Assembly: GCA_963815495.1 (NCBI GenBank)
Contig: CAWFGW010000023.1
Location: 1-29,607 of the forward strand
Length of the DNA stretch: 29,607 nt
Reading direction: 5' to 3'
From: CAWFGW01 sp963815495
GTDB lineage: Bacteria; Bacteroidota; Bacteroidia; Cytophagales; JAAEPT01
A program made the position numbers and the translations under genes. Under the pieces are notes generated by a model. It was not told the DNA's origin, did not search any database, and worked only from the letters and a program-made list of their open reading frames with translations. This document shows positions 15,456-24,573 of this stretch, piece by piece; the first letter of the stretch is position 1, and every line of letters starts with the position of its first letter.

Positions 15456-16631
15456 GTGAAAAGAACAACAATTATTTATCTCCTATTGAGCGCTGGTTTA
15501 TTTACGACCCTTCAAGCTCAAACCATCCCTACAACGAAGTTTGGTAAGGGAATTCATTTTATGGCAGCAGACTCATCTATGTCTATGAAGATGACCTACC
15601 GCATGCAAAACCTCTTTGAAGTTACCAAAATAGGAGAAGATGGCTCAACAGAAACCACCGCTCAGTTGAGAAGATCCCGTTTAAAATTTGAGGGATTTGC
15701 CTTCTCACCAAAATTAGAGTATAAAGTAGAGCTAGGGTTATCGAGTGCTGATATTAGTACGGATCGTGAAGACGGCAGAACGGGTGGCTCCTCACGGTTA
15801 GTGTTAGATGCAGTTATGAAGTATGAGTTTGTTGATGGTTGGGATGTATGGGTAGGACAAACAAAATTACCAGGAAATAGGGAGCGAGTAATTTCATCCA
15901 GTGATCTTCAATTTGTTGACCGCTCTTTAATTAATAGTCGCTTCAATATTGACCGTGATATGGGAATTCAAATTCACGGTAACGTGAAATTAGGAAACAT
16001 GATTTTAAAGCCAAAAGCAGCCTTTACCATGGGTGAGGGTCGCAGTGTTTCTGAAGCTAATCTTGGTGGATTCAATTATACGGGTCGGGTAGATTTCCTT
16101 CCTTTGGGAGAGTTTGAAGGTAAAAAAGCAGATTACATTGTCACTGATTTTGAACGTCAATCAAAACCGAAAGTATCATTTGGATTGACCTACAATCTAA
16201 ATGATAGAGCTGTTCGTCAACAAGGTCAGTTAGGTTCCTATGTAAAAGATGCAAATGGAGAGTATGTGCACAACACCCTTCAACATTTTGAAGCAGATAT
16301 GTTATTTAAATACAAGGGGTTTTCTTCATTGGCTGAATGGGCATATACTTCAGGAGACGCCACAACTAGAGGGTTTAACACAGGGCAAGGCTTTACTATA
16401 GCGATGGGTTATTTATTTAAAAACAATTACGAAATAGCCACGCGCTTTGCTGGGGTGTCAGCTATTGACGGAATAGCATCCCGAATCAACGCAGAGGATC
16501 AATATACTATAGGGGTCTCTAAATACATTGTGCGACATAACTTAAAAATCCAAACGGACTTCACCTTGCAAGACCAAGTAAATAAAGCAGTCAACTACAT
16601 TTACCGATTGCAATTTGAATTGCAGCTATAA
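15456..16631 (+). CDS. Phosphate-selective porin, OprO/OprP family (second copy)
   Basis: This close paralogue of the preceding porin has the same mature N-terminus QTIPTTKFGKG and the same strand motifs (FMAADSSMSMK, WVGQTKLPGNRERV, RFNIDRDMGIQIHG, VRQQGQLGSY, YRLQFELQL). The open frame extends back to 15408, but the GTG at 15456 is preferred. It yields a 391-residue protein, the same length as the first copy, with a normal signal peptide cut after LQA. Gene duplication with retained length suggests two working pores with different specificity or expression. It has its own Pho-box-like repeats and promoter-like sequence, and lies 82 bp upstream of pstS with no terminator between. Confidence 0.88.
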   Translation: MKRTTIIYLLLSAGLFTTLQAQTIPTTKFGKGIHFMAADSSMSMKMTYRMQNLFEVTKIGEDGSTETTAQLRRSRLKFEGFAFSPKLEYKVELGLSSADISTDREDGRTGGSSRLVLDAVMKYEFVDGWDVWVGQTKLPGNRERVISSSDLQFVDRSLINSRFNIDRDMGIQIHGNVKLGNMILKPKAAFTMGEGRSVSEANLGGFNYTGRVDFLPLGEFEGKKADYIVTDFERQSKPKVSFGLTYNLNDRAVRQQGQLGSYVKDANGEYVHNTLQHFEADMLFKYKGFSSLAEWAYTSGDATTRGFNTGQGFTIAMGYLFKNNYEIATRFAGVSAIDGIASRINAEDQYTIGVSKYIVRHNLKIQTDFTLQDQVNKAVNYIYRLQFELQL

Positions 16632-16677
16632 CTTAACAAATACTTAACATTGATATAAGGCTTAATTCACCATTAAA
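16632..16677. promoter_or_regulatory. Pho-box-like direct repeats upstream of pstS
   Basis: CTTAAC at 16632 and 16643, then CTTAAT at 16661 and ATTAAA at 16672, each pair spaced exactly 11 bp. They run up to a candidate -7 element at 16681, so the repeats occupy the place where a -33 element would be, as in activator-dependent pho promoters of other bacteria. Confidence 0.55.
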
Positions 16678-16680
16678 TAA

Positions 16681-16688
16681 TAAATTTG
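16681..16688 (+). promoter_or_regulatory. Candidate -7 element of the pstS promoter
   Basis: TAAATTTG is an exact match to the Bacteroidota TAnnTTTG -7 consensus, 25 bp before the pstS ATG. No TTTG -33 element is seen at the usual distance; Pho-box-like repeats are there instead. Confidence 0.5.
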
Positions 16689-16713
16689 TCCCAGTATTAA
16701 ACGTAAAATAACT

Positions 16714-17658
16714 ATGAAATTAAAAGCAATCTATCTTTCAGCATTAATAGCATTAGCTTCTTGTGGAGGAAATACCGAAACAACGAATGCTGATGGTTCT
16801 GAAAAACTGTCAGGAACAATAAAAATAGATGGTTCAAGCACGGTGTATCCCATAACAGCCGGTGTAGCTGAATACTTTGCTGAAGAAGTACCCGAAGTAG
16901 AAGTTTTAGTGGGAGTTTCTGGAACAGGAGGAGGTTTTCAAAAATTCTCAGTTGGAGAAATTGACATTAGTGATGCTTCACGCCCAATCAAAGATTCAGA
17001 AGCAGAAGTGTGTGCTGAAAATAATATAAAATACCAACAATTGACGGTAGCTTATGATGGTTTAGCGGTAGTTGTAAACCCTAAAAATACGTGGGTGGAT
17101 AAATTAACCGTAGCAGAGCTGAAGAAAATCTGGGAAAACTCAGACAATAAAGTAACTACTTGGGCTGATGTAAGACCAGAATGGCCAGCAGATAAAATTA
17201 CGTTGTATGGTCCTGGTGATGCCTCTGGAACATTTGATTATTTCAATGAAGCAATTATAGGTAAGGGTGGCAGCAGCAGAACGGACTATAACTCAAGTGA
17301 AAACGACAACGTGTTGGTAAAAGGCGTAGCTGATGATGTTAATGCTTTAGGGTATTTTGGATTGGCTTACGTTGACGAAAATAAAGACAAATTAAAAATT
17401 GTTCCTGTGGATGGTGGTAATGGTCCAGTTACCCCTTCAATGGAAACAGTAATGGATAAGTCGTATGATCCACTTTCAAGACCTATATTTATCTATGTAG
17501 CTGATCAGGCTTCTAAAAGAGCAGAAGTAAAAGCGTTCATCGATTTCTACTTGGCTAACGCAGAAGAAGTATCAAAATTGGTTGGTTATATTCCAATGAC
17601 CGCAAAAGAACAAAAAGAACAAGTGAAAATATTTAATGATTTCTGCACACAGCAGTAA
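16714..17658 (+). CDS. pstS: Phosphate-binding lipoprotein of the Pst ABC transporter
   Basis: The 314-residue protein has a lipoprotein signal with lipobox LASC (Cys17), so it is membrane-anchored and exposed in the periplasm. The binding-protein fold shows the phosphate-contact motifs DGSSTVYPIT (about 40-49), GVSGTGGGFQKF and DISDASRPI in the first lobe, and GDASGTFDYF in the second. The length suits the PstS family. It captures phosphate for PstC/PstA and is preceded by Pho-box-like repeats and a -7 element. A hairpin with a T-rich tail separates it from pstC, which could keep PstS in excess over the membrane subunits. High-affinity phosphate binding is well supported by gene order. Confidence 0.96.
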   Translation: MKLKAIYLSALIALASCGGNTETTNADGSEKLSGTIKIDGSSTVYPITAGVAEYFAEEVPEVEVLVGVSGTGGGFQKFSVGEIDISDASRPIKDSEAEVCAENNIKYQQLTVAYDGLAVVVNPKNTWVDKLTVAELKKIWENSDNKVTTWADVRPEWPADKITLYGPGDASGTFDYFNEAIIGKGGSSRTDYNSSENDNVLVKGVADDVNALGYFGLAYVDENKDKLKIVPVDGGNGPVTPSMETVMDKSYDPLSRPIFIYVADQASKRAEVKAFIDFYLANAEEVSKLVGYIPMTAKEQKEQVKIFNDFCTQQ

Positions 17659-17681
17659 CATGTAGTTCAACAATAATAAGT

Positions 17682-17712
17682 AACTAGGGCTCTGAAAAGT
17701 GCCTTAGTTTTC
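17682..17712 (+). terminator. Terminator-like hairpin between pstS and pstC (partial attenuator)
   Basis: AACTAGGGC (17682-17690) and GCCTTAGTT (17701-17709) form a 9-bp stem with one G-U pair and a 10-nt loop, followed by TTCTTGTT. Partial termination here would favour pstS over the downstream genes. Confidence 0.6.
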
Positions 17713-17761
17713 TTGTTAACATTCACTACACGGGGCGTGCAAAGAAAGGAATTGATTATAG

Positions 17762-18643
17762 ATGAAAAAGTGGTCTGAAAAAATTATTGAAAAACTGTTA
17801 GCGATAAGTGCTGGGCTAACCATACTAACAACCCTTGGAATACTTTGGGTTTTGTTTTCTGAGTCGATTCACTTTTTTTCTGAAGTCTCTGTTTTTGATT
17901 TTTTAACGGATACTGAGTGGCGTCCCTCAGACGATCGTGATTCTCATTTTGGAGTAATGGTGCTATTGAGTGGGACATTACTCACTACATTTATAGCAAT
18001 TATTATCGCAGTGCCCATGGGCTTGGTAATAGCCGTATATTTAAGAGAATATGCTCCAGATAACTTACGAAGAACATTAAAGCCGATGTTGGAATTGTTA
18101 GCGGCAGTGCCTACCGTTGTGTATGGTTATTTTGCGTTGTCAGTTTTAACCCCTTTTCTACGGAATTTTATTCCCGATATGCCATTATTCAATGCGCTTT
18201 CAGCAGGTATGGTTATGGCAATTATGATTTTACCCATTATTTCTTCGTTGAGTGAAGATGCGCTGAATGCAGTTCCAAAGGCACTACGTGAAGCCTCTTA
18301 TGGTTTAGGGGCAACAACTTTACAAACGGCTTTCAAAGTGGTGGTTCCTTCTGCTTCCTCAGGTATCATGGTTTCAATTATCTTAGGCATTTCAAGAGCT
18401 ATTGGCGAAACGATGATTGTAGCCATGGCAGCAGGAACAAAACCACAGTTGACCTTTAATCCTTTAGAAAGTGTCATGACCATCACCACTTACATGGCAG
18501 AAACTGCTTCAGGAGATGTAGAGTTTGGCTCTATTCGCTACCAGTCAATTTTCGCAGTTGGGATTACCCTATTTGTATTCACCTTTATATTAAACAGCAT
18601 TAGTTTTTACATCAAACGCAAATACCACGCGCAGTATGAATAA
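17762..18643 (+). CDS. pstC: Phosphate ABC transporter permease PstC
   Basis: The 293-residue inner-membrane protein has about six hydrophobic helices. The permease loop motif EALREAS-type appears as PKALREASYGLGATTLQTAF (about 171-190), which docks on the PstB ATPase. The conserved SRAIGETMIVAMAAG follows, and an early LSGTLLTTFIAIIIAVPMGL marks the start of the BPD_transp core. A single helix at residues 12-35 precedes a periplasmic segment, typical of PstC. Its end overlaps the pstA start by 8 bp, so the two subunits are coupled. With PstA it forms the channel that receives phosphate from PstS. Confidence 0.95.
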   Translation: MKKWSEKIIEKLLAISAGLTILTTLGILWVLFSESIHFFSEVSVFDFLTDTEWRPSDDRDSHFGVMVLLSGTLLTTFIAIIIAVPMGLVIAVYLREYAPDNLRRTLKPMLELLAAVPTVVYGYFALSVLTPFLRNFIPDMPLFNALSAGMVMAIMILPIISSLSEDALNAVPKALREASYGLGATTLQTAFKVVVPSASSGIMVSIILGISRAIGETMIVAMAAGTKPQLTFNPLESVMTITTYMAETASGDVEFGSIRYQSIFAVGITLFVFTFILNSISFYIKRKYHAQYE

Positions 18644-19499
18644 TACCACTAAAAACAGGTTTTACGATAAGCTATTTAAATATACAGGAATAGCACTTAC
18701 CACATTAGCATTAGTGGTATTAGCTATTTTTATAATCGATATTGCCAAAGAAGGAATTGCTCGAATAGATTGGAAATTTCTTACCAGTGCGCCTTCTACC
18801 TTGTCGTATAAGCGGGCAGGAATATATCCTGCCTTGGGAGGAACGTTATGGGTATTTGCATTAACCGCTATTTTTGCAATTCCTTTAGGAGTGTCTGCTG
18901 GCGTATATTTGGAAGAATATACCACCAAAAACCGATACACCAATTTTCTGGAGTTAAACCTCTCTAATCTGGCCGGTGTGCCTTCCGTGATTTATGGCTT
19001 ACTGGGCTTAGCGTTGTTTAAAGGTGTTTTGCAATTTGAAAGTGCGAACGTAGTCATTGCCGGTGCCTTTACCTTGGCCTTATTGATTTTACCAGTGATT
19101 ATCGTTTCTACACGAGAGGCCATTAGAGCTGTTCCAAAATCTTTGCGCGAAGCTTCCTTTGGCTTAGGAGCTACGAAGTGGCAAACCATCTGGTACACCA
19201 TATTACCATCCTCCATCGGAGGCATTATGACGGGAACAATTCTAGCACTTTCAAGGGCAATAGGTGAAACGGCTCCTTTATTGATTTTAGGAACTGTACT
19301 TTATATTAAAACACCACCTCATGGTGTCATGGATTTCTTCACGGTGTTGCCCATGCAAATTTACAACTGGGTAGGTGAGCGCGAAGAATTTATGGCGAAT
19401 GCTTCAGCAGCAATTATAGTATTATTAGTCATTACCTTTATGTTAAATGGCTTTGCTATTTATTTAAGAAATAAGTGGCAGAAAAAAGTAAAATGGTAA
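18636..19499 (+). CDS. pstA: Phosphate ABC transporter permease PstA
   Basis: The 287-residue inner-membrane protein is homologous to PstC. It has an N-terminal helix (about 15-35), the conserved YPALGGTLWVFALTAIFAIP, AGVPSVIYGLLGLALF, the coupling loop PKSLREASFGLGATKWQTIW and the signature SRAIGETAPLLILG. The overlap with pstC and, at its end, with pstB shows tight translational coupling in the order C-A-B. It is the second half of the Pst transmembrane channel. Nothing is missing or unusual. Confidence 0.95.
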   Translation: MNNTTKNRFYDKLFKYTGIALTTLALVVLAIFIIDIAKEGIARIDWKFLTSAPSTLSYKRAGIYPALGGTLWVFALTAIFAIPLGVSAGVYLEEYTTKNRYTNFLELNLSNLAGVPSVIYGLLGLALFKGVLQFESANVVIAGAFTLALLILPVIIVSTREAIRAVPKSLREASFGLGATKWQTIWYTILPSSIGGIMTGTILALSRAIGETAPLLILGTVLYIKTPPHGVMDFFTVLPMQIYNWVGEREEFMANASAAIIVLLVITFMLNGFAIYLRNKWQKKVKW

Positions 19500-20323
19500 G
19501 TGAAATGGATGCAACGATGACAGAAGAAAACAAACCAACCATAAACCCTGTTGAACAGCAAGAACAGAGTAAAATAACATTTGAAACAAAGAAATTAGCT
19601 ATTTTCTATGGAGCTAAACAAGTGGTTCATGATGTAGACTTGGCGATAAGGAAACATTCGGTTACCGCATTTATTGGTCCATCGGGTTGTGGGAAGTCCA
19701 CCGTGTTAAGAACCCTGAATCGCATGAATGACTACATCGAAATCTTTAGAAAAGAAGGGGATGTTTTACTGGATGGACGCGATATATATGATAAAAAAAT
19801 AAATGTGGAGGAATTGCGGCAAGAGGTCGGAATCGTGTTTCAAAAACCCAACCCATTTCCTAAGACCATTTATGAGAACGTGGTATATGGTTTAACCATT
19901 CAAGGAATAAAGAAGAAAAGCGTTTTAGATGAAGTCGTAGAGACCACATTGAAACAAGCAAGTTTGTGGGAAGAAGTAAAAGACGATTTAAATAAGTCTG
20001 CTTTGGCGCTTTCGGGTGGTCAACAACAGCGTTTATGTATCGCTAGAACATTGGCAGTAAAGCCTTCTGTTATTTTGATGGACGAACCGGCTTCTGCGCT
20101 TGATCCAATTTCTTCTGCTAAATTAGAAGAGTTAATTGTAAAACTGAAAGAACAATATACCATTGTCATTGTCACTCACAACATGCAACAGGCAAGTCGT
20201 ATTAGTGATCGAACAGCGTTTTTTTATATGGGAGAATTAGTTGAGTATGGGAAGACCAAAAACGTATTCACCAACCCAAAAGAAGAACGCACCCAAAACT
20301 ACATTACCGGTAGATTTGGTTGA
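19493..20323 (+). CDS. pstB: Phosphate ABC transporter ATP-binding protein PstB
   Basis: The protein has a complete ABC ATPase: Walker A GPSGCGKST (residues 62-70 from the chosen start), a Q-loop in VFQKPNPFPKTIYENV that is diagnostic for PstB, signature LSGGQQQRL, Walker B VILMDEPASALD and the H-loop VTHNMQQ. The frame is open back to a GTG at 19475. The ATG at 19493, which overlaps the pstA stop as ATGGTAA, is chosen here; ATGs at 19505 and 19517 are also possible because the first 25 residues are not conserved. It powers phosphate import by PstCA and is followed 42 bp later by phoU. Confidence 0.95.
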   Translation: MVSEMDATMTEENKPTINPVEQQEQSKITFETKKLAIFYGAKQVVHDVDLAIRKHSVTAFIGPSGCGKSTVLRTLNRMNDYIEIFRKEGDVLLDGRDIYDKKINVEELRQEVGIVFQKPNPFPKTIYENVVYGLTIQGIKKKSVLDEVVETTLKQASLWEEVKDDLNKSALALSGGQQQRLCIARTLAVKPSVILMDEPASALDPISSAKLEELIVKLKEQYTIVIVTHNMQQASRISDRTAFFYMGELVEYGKTKNVFTNPKEERTQNYITGRFG

Positions 20324-20365
20324 TAATCCTAAAAACAATAAGTTAAGCTTAGATATTAGTTCAAA

Positions 20366-21061
20366 ATGGCAGCTATAATAGAAATACAAGTTCAAGCAAT
20401 TCGCAACAATGTCATTGAAATGATGGCCTTGGCAAAAAAGCAAGTTGAACGTAGTCAAGAGGCAATTTTAACCTTCAATCAAGAAATCACGGAAGAAATA
20501 ATTGCAACAGAAAAAAAAATCAACTCCTTAGATCTCAAAATCGATAGTGATTGCGAGCAGACGTTAGCGCTATATAACCCCGTAGCGGATGACTTAAGGT
20601 TGATTATTTCTGTGTTAAATATCAATACATTTTTGGAGCGAATTGGCGATAATGCAGAATCAATCGCAAAGTTTGTGAATGATTTTGAACAACAATTTTC
20701 ACCTGATTTGTTTGAAAAATTGCGGTTGAAAGAAATGTTCGAACATTGCATTTTTATGTTAGACGTAGTTTCCGATTCGTTTGAGGAAGAAGACACACAT
20801 TTGGCAGCCAAAGTATTTAAGCGTGACAAACTAGTAGATGAAATTAATGATGCAGCAACTAGAGTAATCGCTGATGCCATTCGCGCTGATTTAGAAAACA
20901 CAGAGAATTATCTTCGTTTAATTTCTATCGTTCGTAAAATTGAACGGGTAGGAGATCTTGTGAAAAACATTGCAGAAGAGACAATTTTTTACGTTGATGC
21001 AAAAGTATTAAAACACAAGAAGAAAAAAAGGGATAAATTCATCTCTCAAGACGAAGATTAA
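20366..21061 (+). CDS. phoU: Phosphate signalling protein PhoU
   Basis: The 231-residue all-helical protein has two copies of the PhoU three-helix repeat. The metal-binding acidic motifs are visible as EKKINSLDLKID and RIGDNAESIAKF in the first repeat and RVGDLVKNIAEE in the second. PhoU works at the membrane with PstB and the PhoR kinase to shut off PhoB when phosphate is ample. Here the usual partner kinase is missing from the locus, so the PhoU-PhoB link is inferred. Both Na/Pi transporters that follow carry PhoU-like C-terminal domains, so the locus contains three PhoU domains. A basic C-terminus (KKKKRDKF) is an extra feature. Confidence 0.94.
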   Translation: MAAIIEIQVQAIRNNVIEMMALAKKQVERSQEAILTFNQEITEEIIATEKKINSLDLKIDSDCEQTLALYNPVADDLRLIISVLNINTFLERIGDNAESIAKFVNDFEQQFSPDLFEKLRLKEMFEHCIFMLDVVSDSFEEEDTHLAAKVFKRDKLVDEINDAATRVIADAIRADLENTENYLRLISIVRKIERVGDLVKNIAEETIFYVDAKVLKHKKKKRDKFISQDED

Positions 21062-21064
21062 ATT

Positions 21065-22756
21065 TTGAAATACGGAGTAACAGACATTTTACAACTGATA
21101 GGGAGCATAAGTCTTTTTCTTTTCGCTATGAAAACCATGAGCGAAGGAATTCAGAAGGCCACGGGCAGTGCTTTGCGATCATTTTTAAATGTAGTTACTA
21201 ACAACAAATATCTTGGCCTTTTATCAGGTTTTTTAATTACAGGGATTATTCAGTCTTCCTCTGCGACAACTGTAATGGTCGTTAGTTTTGTAAATGCTGG
21301 GTTGTTAAGTTTAAAACAGTCGATAGGTGTTATTATGGGTGCCAACATTGGGACAACGGTAACGGGTTGGATTATCAATAGTTTAGGTTTTTCAGAATTT
21401 GATTTGATGGTTTTTGCTTTATCCGCAGTAGGAATAGGTGTTCCGCTCTTGTACTCAGGTGCAACACGTTGGAAAGCTTGGGGAGAATTCTTAATTGGCT
21501 TTGGGTTGTTATTCTTAGGGTTAGATTTGATGAAAAACTCGATACCCATTGTTGAAGATTTTGATATTGAGTTTTTATCTTCCTTAAGACATTACACTGA
21601 AAGTTGGTATTCACTGCCCTTATTTATAATTATAGGAACAATTGTAGCTGTTATATTACAGTCGTCAAGTACAGCTATGGGACTCACGATTGTCTTGGTT
21701 TCACAAGGGTGGTTGCCCATGACTGCTGCTGTAGGGTTAATTTTGGGCGAGAACATCGGTACCACAATAACTGCTAATTTAGCCTCTATCGTTGCAAATG
21801 TAAATGCGAAACGTGCTGCACGCGTTCACACTATTTTTAATCTCATCGGAGTATTTTGGGTCTTGGCCGTTATTCCTTGGTTCATTGATTTGGTGGATTA
21901 TGTCAACATGGGTTTTTTCGGATCAAAATATTCAGTACATAGTGCTAACCTCTATCATAGGGGAGTAGCAATGACTGGTGCTGTGGCTATATTTCACACC
22001 TTGTTTAATGCTATCAATGCCTTAATACAAATTCACTTTATTCCCCAGATAATTTTAATAGCCAAAAGATTAGTACCATCGGAAGAAGGGGATAAAAAAA
22101 TTGGAGTAGTTGCTGTAAACAACTTTGTGGACATACCAGAAATGGCCATGATGCAAGCCAATAAACAAATTGTTCTCATTGCAGATATTTCTGAAAAATT
22201 GGTTAAAAAATACCGAAAACTACAGTTTTCAGAAGTAGAAATGAGCCTCCCTTTGCTTAAAAAGGTAGATAAGTATCAACGAAAAGCAAATGAACTACAT
22301 ACACAAACAGCTACTTTTTTAATTGAAATCTCAAGAAGTAATAACAGCGAAAATGTAGCTGAAAGCGTTATTAAGCTTTTAAGTATCTGTAACGAGTTAC
22401 AACGAGTTGTTGACAAGGTTCACCAGTTATGCATGATTGAAAAAACGTGTTATAATGAAGGTGTGGAGTTTACCAAAGAAATGAAAGAAGATTTGAGTGA
22501 ATTGGCTTTAGAGGTCGAAAAAGCACATGCAACCATGAAAAACAATTTAATCAACTGGGACAAAAATATTAATCTGGATAAGTCAGCAGCAGAAGAGGAC
22601 CACATTAATATGCTTAGAGATAAACTGAAAGAAAAATATCTTAACAAATTAGATGACTTTTCAGGTGACTTTAAAACGGCTTTATATTATCGTGACTCGT
22701 TTAATGAGCTTGAAAAAGCGGGGGATTATATTTTTCAGGTCAACAGATTTTTATAA
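21065..22756 (+). CDS. Na/Pi cotransporter with C-terminal PhoU-like domain (first copy)
   Basis: The 563-residue protein has an N-terminal NptA/PNaS-type membrane domain (about residues 1-330). Its two inverted repeats each carry a QSSS motif: QSSSATTVMVVSFVNAGLL and QSSSTAMGLTIVLVSQGWL, with GANIGTTVT and GENIGTTIT as the paired repeats. A helical PhoU-like domain occupies about 350-555. It should import phosphate with sodium at low or medium affinity, with the PhoU domain likely regulating it. The start is TTG at 21065, 3 bp after phoU stops; this choice gives the conserved MKYGVTDILQLIG beginning. Co-transcription with phoU is therefore very likely. Confidence 0.92.
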   Translation: MKYGVTDILQLIGSISLFLFAMKTMSEGIQKATGSALRSFLNVVTNNKYLGLLSGFLITGIIQSSSATTVMVVSFVNAGLLSLKQSIGVIMGANIGTTVTGWIINSLGFSEFDLMVFALSAVGIGVPLLYSGATRWKAWGEFLIGFGLLFLGLDLMKNSIPIVEDFDIEFLSSLRHYTESWYSLPLFIIIGTIVAVILQSSSTAMGLTIVLVSQGWLPMTAAVGLILGENIGTTITANLASIVANVNAKRAARVHTIFNLIGVFWVLAVIPWFIDLVDYVNMGFFGSKYSVHSANLYHRGVAMTGAVAIFHTLFNAINALIQIHFIPQIILIAKRLVPSEEGDKKIGVVAVNNFVDIPEMAMMQANKQIVLIADISEKLVKKYRKLQFSEVEMSLPLLKKVDKYQRKANELHTQTATFLIEISRSNNSENVAESVIKLLSICNELQRVVDKVHQLCMIEKTCYNEGVEFTKEMKEDLSELALEVEKAHATMKNNLINWDKNINLDKSAAEEDHINMLRDKLKEKYLNKLDDFSGDFKTALYYRDSFNELEKAGDYIFQVNRFL

Positions 22757-22822
22757 TTAGAGAGGGCTACTTATTCAAGTGTATTTTTTGAAAGCTAGTC
22801 AAATAACAATAGCTTAGCCTTG

Positions 22823-22839
22823 TGTTAACATTTAATTAA
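22823..22839. promoter_or_regulatory. Pho-box-like repeat upstream of the second Na/Pi transporter
   Basis: TGTTAA at 22823 and AATTAA at 22834 are spaced 11 bp. The segment is also nearly palindromic (TGTGTTAA ... TTAACACA), so another regulator cannot be excluded. Confidence 0.4.
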
Positions 22840-22867
22840 CACAATGGCAACATTATAGCGGTTTAGA

Positions 22868-24565
22868 ATGGAATACGGGTTTTTCAATGTGCTTGAACTT
22901 CTGGGTAGTTTAGGTATTTTCATTTATGGAATGAAAATCATGAGTGAAGCAATTCAAAAAATTGCTGGAAAGAGTTTAAGAATGCTCTTAAAAACGCTCA
23001 CAGATAATCGTTTTGCAGGTTGGTTAACAGGTTTTATTACAACCGCCTTAGTTCAATCGTCTTCTGCCACCACCGTTATGGTGGTTAGTTTTGTAAATGC
23101 AGGTTTATTAACCGTTGCGCAATCCATTGGCGTAATTATGGGAGCAAACTTTGGTACTACAGTCACCAGTTGGTTAATAGCCATGTTTGGTTTCAGTAAG
23201 TTCAAAATTACGGCCTATGCGTTACCCATAATTGCCGTTGGTTTTCCAATGCTGTTTACCTCTAAAAAGAAGCGCAAATCATTGGGCGAATTTTTATTAG
23301 GTTTTGGTTTGTTGTTTATCGGCTTAGAGTTCATGAAAAACTCCGTTCCCGATTTAAAAAATAACCCCGAAGTACTACAGTTTTTATCTGACTTCGCTGA
23401 CGGAGGCATTTTGTCCATTATTCTATTTGTCTTCGTTGGCTCGGTATTAACTGTAATTGTACAGTCGTCAAGTGCTGCCATGAGTATTACCTTGGTGATG
23501 GTGGCACAAGGGTGGGTGCCGTTTGAGGTCGGTGCAAGCATGGTGCTTGGTGAAAACATTGGTACAACGGTTACCGCATATTTAGCTTCATTAATTGGAA
23601 ATGTAAATTCAAAAAGGGCCGCTCGCGCACACATGATCTTTAATGTGGTTGGTGTAGTTTGGATGATTTTATTACTTGGACCTTACTTAAAGGCAGTTGA
23701 CTATATGAATAGTGCCTGGTTTGGTTATGGTTCTGTATTCGTGGCCGATGAAGCAATTCGTGGAGCAGCAATGCCGAAAGCCTTGTCCTTATTCCACTCC
23801 TCGTTTAACTTTTTAAATGCCTGTTTGCTTATTGGGTTTGTTCCCCTCATTGAAAAAATAGTCACAAAAATGATCCCTGATAGCGAAGGGCAAGCAGGGT
23901 TAAAATTGCTTGGTAGAAACCAGTTAGTGGAAACCCCGGAATTAGCCATACTAGAAGCGAAAACAGAGTTAGTTGGCATGGGAGAAATAACCAAAAACAT
24001 GTTAGCTACACTGAAAGATATGATTGAGTCTGATTCTAAAAAAGTAGAAAAGCAGATGAAAGTGCTTCATGATGGAGAGGATGCAACCGATAAGATTGAA
24101 ATAGAAATATCGGGTTTCTTAATGGATGTGGCCCAACAGAACTCGGGCAGTGAAACATCAATAAAGATTATTAAAATGATGGAGGTTTCTGATGAACTCG
24201 AAAGCATTGGTGATATCTGTTACCACACGGGCGTGTTGTTAGAAAGAAGAATAGAAAAAGAAGTTCGTTTCGGTGGAAAAATGAGAAGAGGTATTTCCGA
24301 TATGTTTTTACTATTAGAAGATGCTTCACGTGTGATGATTGAGAATTTGGATGCAGAGTTTGACGAAATAGATTATAATTCTGCATTAGACATAGAGTCA
24401 AAGATAAACGCTCTGAGAGATGAGTTAAAAAACCAAAATCTCAAGCGGATGGAAAAGAAAGAAGACAAACTACAAAGTGCCATCGTTTTCAGAGATGTAT
24501 ATAATTCTCTAGAAAAAGTAGGAGACAAAATTTTCCAAGTAACGAAAGTACTTGCAGGAAAATAA
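22868..24565 (+). CDS. Na/Pi cotransporter with C-terminal PhoU-like domain (second copy)
   Basis: This 565-residue paralogue of the preceding transporter has the same architecture. The two QSSS-containing repeats are QSSSATTVMVVSFVNAGLL (about 59) and QSSSAAMSITLVMVAQGWV (about 199), paired with GANFGTTVT and GENIGTTVT. The C-terminal PhoU-like helical domain contains ELESIGDICYHTG and SLEKVGDKIFQV. The 111-bp gap upstream holds a Pho-box-like repeat, so it may have its own promoter rather than only read-through from the first copy. Two copies in tandem suggest division of labour, for example different affinity or a non-phosphate anion; the sequence does not decide which. Confidence 0.92.
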   Translation: MEYGFFNVLELLGSLGIFIYGMKIMSEAIQKIAGKSLRMLLKTLTDNRFAGWLTGFITTALVQSSSATTVMVVSFVNAGLLTVAQSIGVIMGANFGTTVTSWLIAMFGFSKFKITAYALPIIAVGFPMLFTSKKKRKSLGEFLLGFGLLFIGLEFMKNSVPDLKNNPEVLQFLSDFADGGILSIILFVFVGSVLTVIVQSSSAAMSITLVMVAQGWVPFEVGASMVLGENIGTTVTAYLASLIGNVNSKRAARAHMIFNVVGVVWMILLLGPYLKAVDYMNSAWFGYGSVFVADEAIRGAAMPKALSLFHSSFNFLNACLLIGFVPLIEKIVTKMIPDSEGQAGLKLLGRNQLVETPELAILEAKTELVGMGEITKNMLATLKDMIESDSKKVEKQMKVLHDGEDATDKIEIEISGFLMDVAQQNSGSETSIKIIKMMEVSDELESIGDICYHTGVLLERRIEKEVRFGGKMRRGISDMFLLLEDASRVMIENLDAEFDEIDYNSALDIESKINALRDELKNQNLKRMEKKEDKLQSAIVFRDVYNSLEKVGDKIFQVTKVLAGK

Positions 24566-24573
24566 TAACATAA

